A DNA stretch of 8,453 bases from Pseudomonadota bacterium (GTDB lineage: Bacteria > Desulfobacterota > Desulfovibrionia > Desulfovibrionales > Desulfovibrionaceae), in NCBI GenBank assembly GCA_023450535.1, contig JAEXGX010000126.1, forward strand, positions 1-8,453, read 5' to 3'. The position numbers were made by a program, and so were the translations under genes. The notes under the pieces were generated by a model. The model was not told the DNA's origin. It made no database searches and saw nothing but the letters and a program-made list of their open reading frames with translations. Of the stretch, positions 1 to 6,188 are shown piece by piece (the first letter of the stretch is position 1; each line of letters opens with the position of its first letter).

Positions 1-45
1 ACATTCGGGAGAAGTCATGTCGTTTCGTCTTCTTTGAGCCGCAGC

Positions 46-68
46 AAGGACGCAAGGTTTGCGTCCTT
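46..68 (+). terminator. Perfect 10-bp hairpin, possible terminator of an upstream gene
   Basis: AAGGACGCAA (46-55) and TTGCGTCCTT (59-68) are exact reverse complements around a GGT loop. The hairpin lies 8 bases after a possible stop codon at 35-37. No T-run follows it on either strand, so it is not a textbook intrinsic terminator. It could equally be a transcript-stabilising stem. Confidence 0.4.
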
Positions 69-175
69 CATGTGCCGCGGCGGGCGGACGAAACGGGCGC
101 TCTTCCGTTTTTCTGCCCTGAAATTCCTCCCTCCTCCCGGCGCAGCAGCGTTGTCACGCTTCCCGGAGCTGTCAT

Positions 176-226
176 GGCTCAAGGGTGAAGATCGACGTAT
201 CTCTCCCGTAGAAGCGCGCTTGAGCC
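176..226. promoter_or_regulatory. 8-bp inverted repeat in the operon leader
   Basis: GGCTCAAG (176-183) is the exact reverse complement of CTTGAGCC (219-226), separated by 35 bases. The centre holds a smaller symmetric element, AGAT-CGACGT-ATCT. The right arm ends 34 bases before the start codon of the molybdoenzyme. It could be a leader RNA stem or a two-half-site operator. No regulator can be named from sequence alone. Confidence 0.35.
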
Positions 227-260
227 GAGTTCCGGCGGGCGTGTGCTTTGAGGAGGAAAT

Positions 261-2564
261 ATGGAGAGGAACAGAGACAGGGCGGGAATGTCCCGCAGAA
301 CATTTCTGAAAACTTCCGGAGCTGTGGCCGCCGGAGCGGCATGCGCCGCGCTGTTGCCTTTCGGCCCGTTCACGCTTGCCGAGGCCGAAGCCGTTGCCGC
401 GCAGACAGGCGAGACAGTCGTGCCGACCTGGTGCGGCATGTGCGGACCGGCGGGCAACTGTGCGGTATACGCCTTTGTGAAGAACGGCAGGTTTACCCGC
501 GTGGCGGGCATGAAGGAAGCTCCGCAGAACAAGGGAGGACTGTGCTGTAAGAGCCATGCCGCGCCGCAATGGGTGTATTCGTCCGACCGGTTGACCACGC
601 CCCTCCGGCGGGCGGGCAAGCGCGGCGAAGGCAAGTTTGAACCTGTCAGTTGGGACGAGGCGCTGAAGATCGTCGCGGATACCCTGAAAAAACAAAAGGA
701 AAAGTTCGGCCCCGAGTCCTTGGCCATCCTTTCCCCGGCCCGGCGCAACTACAGCGAATATCTCTATCGCTTTCTCATGGCCCACGGCAGTCCCAACTAT
801 GCCCACAGCGGGATCTGCGCCATGCAACTGTCGTTCTCATTTGCCTATACTGTGGGCGCGCGTCCTGCTCCGGATTACAAAAATGCCGACGTCATCCTGA
901 TTTGGGGAAAGCAGCCGGTCTATTCCGGCCCGCCCCTCGGCGCATCCTCAGCATTGCTTGAGGCTTGGCAGCGCAGGGCGCGCATCTATGCCATCAAGCC
1001 CTCGCTGGAGCCGGATGGCGGCTTTGCCACGGATTGGGTGCCTGTGCGCCCCGGCACGGACGCGGCCCTTGCCCTGGCCATGCTTCATGTGGTGACGAAG
1101 GAAGGACTCATCGACCGGGCCTTTGTGGAAACGTGGTGTTACGGTTACGACAGGCTGGCCGAACATGTGAAGCAGTACAGCCCGGCCTGGGCGGAAAAGG
1201 TCTGCGGCGTTCCCTCCGTCCAGATTGAGGAAATGGCCCGCACCTACGCCACGACCCCGAAAGCGGCCATTGATTTCGGCAACGGGCTGGAGCATGCGCC
1301 TTCCGCCTGTTCCGCCATACGTGCCGTGGCCATGCTCATGGCGATCACCGGGCATCTGGATCGCCCCGGCTGCAACGTGTTCGGCGGCCCGGCCTCGGCC
1401 ATGCCCGCTCCGCGCAGTGTTCATATGAAGGATCGCTACACGCAGGAATGGGTGGATAAACTCGTGGGGCCGGAGTTTCCCCGCGCCTTTCAGCCGTTTC
1501 AGGAGGGAACTTCCTCTGCCTATCCTCGCATTTTTGAGGATGTGCTGAAGGATAAGCCCACCATTCATGCCATTATCGCCCCCGGAACCCAGCCTTCGGT
1601 CAGCACCCGCAACCCGCGCGGCGTACTCAAGGCTTTGGAGAAGGTGGATTTCTATGTGGTTATGGATACCCACCGCACGGCGGACATGGACTGGGCAGAC
1701 ATTGTCCTGCCCGCGCTGACTCCCTATGAAATCGATCATCCTTTTGAAGCGCGCGGCCCCTTTATTATGGCTCGCAACAAGGTGATTGAACCCATCGGGC
1801 ACGGGCGTTCCATGCAGCAGATTATGCTGGATCTCGGTGTGGCCATGGGCTACGGAGCGGACTTCTGGAACGGCGACCTGCGTGCCTGCATGGACTGGCA
1901 GCTTGAACCGCTGGGTATGACGCTGGAAGATCTGCGTTCCCACCGCACGGGCATCAAGTATGAGCCGGCGGGAAAACCCGCGTTTGAAAAATACGAAAAG
2001 GTGTTTACCGGCAAAAGCTCCCGCCTGAACAAGGCGCCGTTTCTGGCACAGGGCAAGGTAGCGTTGTACAATACCCAGTTTGAGGAAGCCGGTTTTGCCC
2101 CCATGCCTCATTGGGCGGAACCTGCCGAAAGCGTGACCGGTACACCGGAATTGCTGGAAAAATTCCCCTTTATCTTGTCCGACTACCACACTTCCCGCAG
2201 TTTCTCCGCCGGGTGGCAGCGCAACGTGCCGTTCCTGCGCGAGGTGGAAAAGGAGCCGTGCCTGCACATTCATCCGGAAAGCGCAAAGGTGCGCGGCATC
2301 GCGGACGGCGACATGGTAACGCTCTCTTCGCCGCACGGGAGCCTTAAGGTCAGGGCGGAATACTACCCCGGTATCCGAAAGGATACCGTCATGTTGCTGC
2401 ACGGCTGGTGGCAGGGCTGTAAGGAACTGGGCCTGTCGGACATGCCCCTGCTGGACGGCGGCGCGAACGTGAACCTGTTGTATACCCCCGATCTGGCGAA
2501 ATGTTGCGACCCTCTGATCACCGCCATGGGGAGTCAGACCCTCGTCAACGTGAGCAAGGCCTAA
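261..2564 (+). CDS. Tat-exported molybdopterin oxidoreductase, catalytic subunit (PsrA/PhsA/ArrA-like)
   Basis: Catalytic subunit of a complex iron-sulfur molybdoenzyme of the DMSO reductase superfamily, 767 residues. A twin-arginine signal (SRRTFLK, residues 11-17) followed by an Ala-rich hydrophobic stretch predicts folded export to the periplasm. A [4Fe-4S] site follows with Cys58, Cys61, Cys67 and Cys95 (Cys96 is adjacent), then Lys97. The Cys61-Cys67 spacing is CX5C rather than the usual CX3C. Cys186 (HSGICAMQ) sits where this family places the cysteine that ligates molybdenum, and VILIWGKQP (211-219) is the usual cofactor-binding strand. The C-terminus (WWQG, GANVNLL) matches the molybdopterin dinucleotide-binding domain. 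AGGAGG at 251-256 supports the ATG at 261; Met10 is a weaker alternative. The iron-sulfur subunit gene starts 27 bases downstream. The substrate is not determined: polysulfide, thiosulfate, tetrathionate and arsenate reductases, and acetylene hydratase, all share this architecture. Confidence 0.9.
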   Translation: MERNRDRAGMSRRTFLKTSGAVAAGAACAALLPFGPFTLAEAEAVAAQTGETVVPTWCGMCGPAGNCAVYAFVKNGRFTRVAGMKEAPQNKGGLCCKSHAAPQWVYSSDRLTTPLRRAGKRGEGKFEPVSWDEALKIVADTLKKQKEKFGPESLAILSPARRNYSEYLYRFLMAHGSPNYAHSGICAMQLSFSFAYTVGARPAPDYKNADVILIWGKQPVYSGPPLGASSALLEAWQRRARIYAIKPSLEPDGGFATDWVPVRPGTDAALALAMLHVVTKEGLIDRAFVETWCYGYDRLAEHVKQYSPAWAEKVCGVPSVQIEEMARTYATTPKAAIDFGNGLEHAPSACSAIRAVAMLMAITGHLDRPGCNVFGGPASAMPAPRSVHMKDRYTQEWVDKLVGPEFPRAFQPFQEGTSSAYPRIFEDVLKDKPTIHAIIAPGTQPSVSTRNPRGVLKALEKVDFYVVMDTHRTADMDWADIVLPALTPYEIDHPFEARGPFIMARNKVIEPIGHGRSMQQIMLDLGVAMGYGADFWNGDLRACMDWQLEPLGMTLEDLRSHRTGIKYEPAGKPAFEKYEKVFTGKSSRLNKAPFLAQGKVALYNTQFEEAGFAPMPHWAEPAESVTGTPELLEKFPFILSDYHTSRSFSAGWQRNVPFLREVEKEPCLHIHPESAKVRGIADGDMVTLSSPHGSLKVRAEYYPGIRKDTVMLLHGWWQGCKELGLSDMPLLDGGANVNLLYTPDLAKCCDPLITAMGSQTLVNVSKA

Positions 2565-2591
2565 CGCCTCACAGACAACAAGGAAATGGAT

Positions 2592-3101
2592 ATGAGCACT
2601 GAATATATGATAGCCCTTGACACAGAGCGTTGTGTCGCCTGCCACGGCTGTGTCGTCGCCTGCAAGGCCTGGCGCGAACGCCCCTTGGGCGTGTACTGCC
2701 GCCGCATTGAAAGAATCTGGCAGCCGGGGGGGAGCATGCTCCGCCTGCGCCATGCCTCGGTTAATTGCCAGCATTGCGCGGAGCCTGCCTGTATGGAGGC
2801 CTGCCCGGAAAGCGCTATCAGCAAGGATGCCGACGGCATAGTGCTGGTGGATGAACAGAAGTGCGTGGGATGCCGCTCCTGTGAACTCGCCTGCGATTTT
2901 GACGTGCCTCAGTTTCCCGATGACGGGGAGGGGAAAATGGTCAAGTGCGATCTGTGCGCCGGGCGCTATGACATGGAAAAGGAAGAGCCGCCCTGTGTGG
3001 CGACCTGCCCCACGCGCGCCCTCAAGCTGGTGATGGTCAGCCCGGAAGAAAAGAAAAAATCGGAAGCTGCGTTGCTGGACTTGTTGAAATCCGGAGAATA
3101 G
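2592..3101 (+). CDS. Four-cluster [4Fe-4S] electron-transfer subunit (PsrB/PhsB/NrfC-like)
   Basis: Electron-transfer partner of the preceding molybdoenzyme, 169 residues from this start. Sixteen cysteines fall into four cluster motifs in the order typical of DmsB/PsrB/NrfC proteins: CVACHGCVVAC near the N-terminus, CQHCAEPACMEACP, CVGCRSCELAC, and CDLC-X12-CVATCP. It should wire four [4Fe-4S] clusters in a chain to the catalytic subunit's own cluster. It has no signal peptide, so it is probably co-exported with the Tat-bearing partner. An in-frame ATG at 2586 would add two residues, but the AAGGA at 2580-2584 is only one base from it and seven from the ATG at 2592, so I prefer 2592. The C-terminal 20 residues are Lys/Glu-rich and probably helical. 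No NrfD/PsrC-type membrane anchor gene follows; the next gene is convergent. Confidence 0.9.
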   Translation: MSTEYMIALDTERCVACHGCVVACKAWRERPLGVYCRRIERIWQPGGSMLRLRHASVNCQHCAEPACMEACPESAISKDADGIVLVDEQKCVGCRSCELACDFDVPQFPDDGEGKMVKCDLCAGRYDMEKEEPPCVATCPTRALKLVMVSPEEKKKSEAALLDLLKSGE

Positions 3102-3122
3102 TGGGCTTTAGCATGGTGATAA

Positions 3123-3141
3123 CCCGGGGCGCTGCCCCGGG
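3123..3141 (+). terminator. GC-rich hairpin downstream of the iron-sulfur subunit
   Basis: CCCGGGGC (3123-3130) and GCCCCGGG (3134-3141) pair perfectly around a GCT loop, 21 bases after the stop codon of the operon. No T-run follows, so intrinsic termination would be weak. It may instead protect the 3' end or belong to an intergenic repeat. Confidence 0.4.
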
Positions 3142-3168
3142 CCCCGCCGGGACCGAGCCGATCTGGCA

Positions 3169-3183
3169 GGGAGATTATCTCCC
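3169..3183. repeat. Short palindrome in the convergent gap
   Basis: GGGAG (3169-3173) and CTCCC (3179-3183) flank ATTAT. The symmetry extends to seven bases per arm if the single central T3176 is the axis. It lies between the two other hairpins of this gap and has no assigned role. Confidence 0.35.
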
Positions 3184-3186
3184 CCG

Positions 3187-3210
3187 GACCCCATAATGAT
3201 ATCAGGGGTC
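3187..3210 (-). terminator. Hairpin overlapping the stop of the XRE regulator
   Basis: GACCCC (3187-3192) and GGGGTC (3205-3210) pair around a 12-base AT-rich loop. The stem includes the last sense codons, and the loop includes the stop codon, of the minus-strand regulator. No T-run follows in that direction, so a terminator role is only plausible. Confidence 0.35.
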
Positions 3211-3870
3211 ATAATTTGAAGGTGCAGGACGGACTACGCGTGCTGCTCTCTGTTTCCTTAACCTCGGAAGTATTTTTGCGGCAAGGCGGTACACGCGTGA
3301 AGATGTGGCCAGCAGGCAGAGCGCGCCGCCGCAGGCCCCGCCCAGCGCCGCATGGAGCAGCGGCTGATAGTCGTGGGCCATGATATAGCCTTCCAATCCG
3401 CTGTACAGGCTGCCGTTCCAGTCGGTCAGACGTACCGGGGAGAGAATGGACATGATCCAGAGGGTGAGCAGGGCGGACAGACCGGCAAACAGCAGAAGGC
3501 CGCCGGTCAGGCGAAGAGCGCGGGCAAAAAGGGGCGGCGCGTCTACGGGGACAGCGGGCGGATTTGGAGGGTGGGGGGTATCCGGTTCTGCGGAGTCTGC
3601 GGGCGAGCCTGCGCCAGGGGCTTCGGCGGGTTCTTTTTCGTAGGCAACGGCGCTTTCCGAAGGCCCTTTGAGCAGTTCGTCAAGGCTGACGTTCAACACT
3701 TCGCGCAACTGGACAAGGCGATCGAGATCCGGAGCGGATTGGCCTGTTTCCCATTTAGTGACGGACTGGCGCGACACATCCATGCGCTGGGCCAGATCCT
3801 CCTGGGTGAGCCCCAGTTGCTTTCTGCGGCGCTGGATTTCCGCGCCCAGTCGTATCCTTCCTTCGGTCAT
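3202..3870 (-). CDS. XRE-family regulator with C-terminal membrane segments
   Basis: About 222 residues. From this start, residues 7-67 form a helix-turn-helix of the Cro/C1 (XRE) type: LGAEIQRRRKQLGLTQEDLAQ, then the recognition helix region VSRQSVTKWETGQSAP and the trailing NVSLDELL. A Pro/Ala/Glu-rich linker of about 45 residues follows. Two hydrophobic segments come next (LTGGLLLFAGLSALLTLWIM and LLHAALGGACGGALCLLA), then a basic tail. This is a DNA-binding domain tethered to the inner membrane. The ATG at 3882 would add MTGL, but it has no ribosome binding site. The ATG at 3870 has AGGA close upstream and gives the usual spacing from N-terminus to HTH. The gene follows the small exported gene on the same strand with a gap of about 140 bases that holds an inverted repeat. 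The signal and targets are unknown. Confidence 0.85.
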   Translation of the reverse strand: MTEGRIRLGAEIQRRRKQLGLTQEDLAQRMDVSRQSVTKWETGQSAPDLDRLVQLREVLNVSLDELLKGPSESAVAYEKEPAEAPGAGSPADSAEPDTPHPPNPPAVPVDAPPLFARALRLTGGLLLFAGLSALLTLWIMSILSPVRLTDWNGSLYSGLEGYIMAHDYQPLLHAALGGACGGALCLLATSSRVYRLAAKILPRLRKQRAARVVRPAPSNYDP

Positions 3871-3941
3871 GAGTCCTGTCATGCGTGGAGAGTAGAGGGT
3901 TCAAGGCGGGATGGCAACACGGGCGGAATGCGAAGCGTGGG

Positions 3942-3980
3942 GGATGATAATGCGCCGGGATCGCAGAGGGCATATCATCC
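3942..3980. promoter_or_regulatory. Phased inverted repeat upstream of the XRE gene (candidate operator)
   Basis: GGATGATA (3942-3949) is the exact reverse complement of TATCATCC (3973-3980). The half-sites are offset by 31 bases, about three helical turns, so both face the same side of the DNA. The element is 72 bases upstream of the 3870 start of the XRE gene and 32 bases downstream of the small exported gene. Autoregulation by the dimeric HTH protein is an inference. A hairpin ending the upstream transcript is an alternative. Confidence 0.4.
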
Positions 3981-4011
3981 TCATTGACCCCGGCCAATCC
4001 CGGTCTTGGAA

Positions 4012-4272
4012 TTATTTCAGCTTTTCGAGCGCTTCGTCATAGAACCTGCACAGCGCTTCCATGTCTTGCTTCTGCTGAAGTTCAAGAAGTTTGGGCTGAA
4101 GCTCCTGCATGATCCCGGCGTAGCTGTTCGGATCGCTCTGCGCCTTGTTCTGCATGGCCTGGGCAAAAGCCATGGCCTTGTTCTGCGCTTCTTCGGGAGA
4201 GCAGGCGGCCATGGCGAGGGAGAAAGAGCCGAGAGAAAGGGCGGTAGCCAGAGCGAGAGAAAGGAATTTCAT
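4012..4272 (-). CDS. Small exported two-cysteine protein, unknown function
   Basis: 86 residues. Residues 1-23 are a clear Sec signal peptide: MKF, a hydrophobic core LSLALATALSLGSFSLA, and a probable AMA cleavage site just before Ala23-Cys24. The mature part is about 63 residues, helical and rich in Gln, Glu, Lys and Ala. Its two cysteines, Cys24 and Cys75, are near its ends and could form a disulfide joining two helices. A GAGG ribosome binding site lies 8 bases before the ATG. A lipoprotein reading (Cys24 as the acylated residue) is weak because the -3 position is Met rather than Leu. I do not recognise the family. It stands alone, between the cbiA terminator and the XRE regulator. Confidence 0.8.
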   Translation of the reverse strand: MKFLSLALATALSLGSFSLAMAACSPEEAQNKAMAFAQAMQNKAQSDPNSYAGIMQELQPKLLELQQKQDMEALCRFYDEALEKLK

Positions 4273-4397
4273 GACAATACCTCAAAGAGACAGGCGGGCA
4301 GTCCGGTTTTCCGCCGCTGAAGATAGACCCCGCCGGTTCGGGGAAGCACGAAACGCGCATGCTTTTTTCATAGCGGGGGAGGCGCTTGTCACGCTAC

Positions 4398-4423
4398 CAA
4401 CCGGAGGTTGCAATCAGGCAACC
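4398..4423. repeat. Overlapping inverted repeats upstream of the small exported gene
   Basis: GGTTGC (4406-4411) pairs with GCAACC (4418-4423) around AATCAG. The same left arm can pair instead with CAACC at 4398-4402 around GGA. The two hairpins are mutually exclusive. The element lies 126-151 bases before the minus-strand start at 4272, in a 196-base stretch (4273-4468) where I see no gene. Confidence 0.3.
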
Positions 4424-4468
4424 AACAGGTGCAATCCGCACGGCGTATGGACTGGGCGGGGTAAAGCG

Positions 4469-4505
4469 AAAAACGCCCGGCGGAATCTGTGCGATTCGCC
4501 GGGCG
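4469..4505 (-). terminator. Intrinsic terminator of cbiA
   Basis: CGCCCGGCG (4474-4482) pairs with CGCCGGGCG (4497-4505). The stem continues with AATC/GATT after a bulged G4483 and closes on a TGTGC loop. Read on the minus strand, the stem is followed at once by TTTTT (4473-4469) and a T-rich stretch. It lies 21 bases past the cbiA stop, a textbook Rho-independent terminator that separates cbiA from the small exported gene. Confidence 0.85.
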
Positions 4506-4526
4506 CTTTCGCGGATACTTAATGGT

Positions 4527-6002
4527 TTACCAAGGCTTTTGGGGCGGAAGAGCGGTTTTTCGTGCTGCCGCGACAAAACGCGGTGCCCAGTGGGGTACAG
4601 CAGGGGCGAAGAGGTGGGTATAGGAGGCGAAGACGTTGTTCTGCGGCCCTGCGATCAGGCCGTCCCGCCCCTTGCCGTCAATTTTGCCCATGCCACAGCC
4701 GGGAGAAAGCGCGAGCGCGAAATTCGGCAGGGAATCGTCCCATGCGCAGCGCGAATAGTGAAATTCATGACCACGCCACGCGCTCCCCTGGGGATGGAAC
4801 GGGGTGTCCCCCGTGGTGAGAGCTTCCACATAACCCAGCCCCTGCGGGCGGGGTAAAAATTCCGTGGATACGGAGAGCAGGCCGCTCATGGGCACTTCGC
4901 GGCCATTAAGGCGCAGGGAGCGGCAGAGCAGCATGAAGCCTCCGCACTCGGCGTAGAGCGGACGGCCCGATTCCGCAAGGGCGCGGATATCGGCCAGATG
5001 GGGCGAGGCGGACAGCGCGTCCGGAAACAGCTCGGGGAAGCCCCCGCCGAGGTAGAGCCCGTCCAGAGCGGGCCAGGGAGCGGCATCCAGCAGGCTCAGT
5101 TCCACAAGTTCCGCGCCTGCATCGCGCAGGGCCTCCAGGTTTTCTTCATAATAGAACCACAGGGCGTCATCCCGTACGAAGCCGATGCGGGGCTGTATGG
5201 CTCCAGACGGAGGAGGCGTATCTGCCCCGGCTGCATCTGCCGGGAGTGCGCCCATGCCGGGAGCGGGGAGTTCCGGCGACGCGGACGCAGTATCAAGCAC
5301 AGCGTCAAGATTGATGTGTTCCGCGACGTATGCGGCGAGAAAGTCCAGAATTCTTTCGCGTTCCGCCCGGATATGCGGATCGCGGGACGCCGGGGACAGT
5401 TCCAGCCCCATGTGGCGTTCCGGCAGGGGGTTTTCCGGCAGGCGGGGCAGTTCGCCGAGTACGGGGATATTGGTATAATATTCCACGGCCTGCCGGACCT
5501 GAACGGCGTGGCGAGGGTTGCCCACATTGTTCAGCACGACTCCGGCAAACCTGAGCGCAGGAACAAAAGATACGACCCCGGCCACAACGGCGGCGGCGGT
5601 GCGGGTCATCTTGGTGCAGTTGAGGGCCAGGATCACGGGAGCGTCCAGCGCCAGCGCCACCTGTGCGGTGGAACAGGAGCCGTGCACGTCCCGCCCGTCG
5701 TACAGGCCCCGGTTGCCTTCAATAATCGCCAGGTCCGGATTTGCGCCGTCCGGGGAAAAGCGGACAGCGGCCCGGGCCAATGCGGCGGGCAAGTCCTGGG
5801 CGGGGAGGAAATAAGGGTCAAGATTCGCGGCAGGGCGTCCGGCGGCCAGAGCCAGCCATGCGGCGTCGATGTAGTCCGGCCCTTTTTTGGCGGGTTGAAC
5901 ACGGCGCCCCCGCTGCCGGAAGGCGCGGGTCAGGCCGAGAGAAAGCAGGGTTTTACCGCTGCCGCCGGAAAGGCCGGATATGACGAGACGGGGAAGGTGC
6001 AT
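4527..6002 (-). CDS. cbiA: Cobyrinate a,c-diamide synthase
   Basis: ATP- and glutamine-dependent amidation of the a and c side chains of cobyrinate in cobalamin synthesis, in the cytoplasm. From this start it has 491 residues. GLSGGSGKT (10-18) is the P-loop of the DTBS/CobQ-type ATPase domain, and KKGPDYID (39-46) is the conserved substrate-side motif. The C-terminal half is a class I glutamine amidotransferase: YLGGGFPE (317-324), nucleophile Cys353 in AECGG, GHEFHYS (411-417) and YTHLF (461-465). A Pro/Ala-rich linker (about 239-268) joins the domains and makes it slightly longer than typical CbiA. I chose ATG 6002 because MHLPRLVISG is the normal N-terminus. It lacks a clear ribosome binding site. 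The frame is open upstream through ATGs at 6041 and 6095, which would prepend an Arg-Glu repeat encoded by a microsatellite. No other cobalamin gene is in the window. Confidence 0.92.
   Translation of the reverse strand: MHLPRLVISGLSGGSGKTLLSLGLTRAFRQRGRRVQPAKKGPDYIDAAWLALAAGRPAANLDPYFLPAQDLPAALARAAVRFSPDGANPDLAIIEGNRGLYDGRDVHGSCSTAQVALALDAPVILALNCTKMTRTAAAVVAGVVSFVPALRFAGVVLNNVGNPRHAVQVRQAVEYYTNIPVLGELPRLPENPLPERHMGLELSPASRDPHIRAERERILDFLAAYVAEHINLDAVLDTASASPELPAPGMGALPADAAGADTPPPSGAIQPRIGFVRDDALWFYYEENLEALRDAGAELVELSLLDAAPWPALDGLYLGGGFPELFPDALSASPHLADIRALAESGRPLYAECGGFMLLCRSLRLNGREVPMSGLLSVSTEFLPRPQGLGYVEALTTGDTPFHPQGSAWRGHEFHYSRCAWDDSLPNFALALSPGCGMGKIDGKGRDGLIAGPQNNVFASYTHLFAPAVPHWAPRFVAAARKTALPPQKPW

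Positions 6003-6188
<186 letters not shown>

Larger units (their letters stand above)
1..260 (+). other. Leader region upstream of the molybdoenzyme operon
   Basis: I see no convincing gene here. A frame on the plus strand is open from the window edge and stops at a TGA at 35-37; its last residues would be HSGEVMSFRLL. It could be the tail of an upstream gene, because a perfect hairpin follows 8 bases later, but eleven residues cannot prove it. The rest is about 190 bases with an 8-bp inverted repeat (176-226) and an AGGAGG ribosome binding site (251-256) before the ATG at 261. No good sigma-70 or sigma-54 promoter stands out. Confidence 0.35.

Noticed and set aside
34..309. 91-codon plus-strand frame across the leader
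   Set aside because: It has no ribosome binding site, runs through the perfect hairpin and into the real gene, and has low-complexity Arg-rich composition.
15..827. 270-codon minus-strand frame at the left edge
   Set aside because: It overlaps the Tat signal and cluster region of the real gene and has no ribosome binding site or recognisable motif.
261..2564. Assigning the molybdoenzyme as arsenate, thiosulfate or polysulfide reductase
   Set aside because: The shared cofactor motifs do not tell the substrate, and the AB layout and cluster spacing do not match one characterised family clearly enough.
948..2774. 608-codon open frame on the minus strand
   Set aside because: It is antisense to the molybdoenzyme, whose motifs are unmistakable. 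The translation is His/Gly/Arg-rich with no domain, a usual shadow of GC-rich coding DNA.
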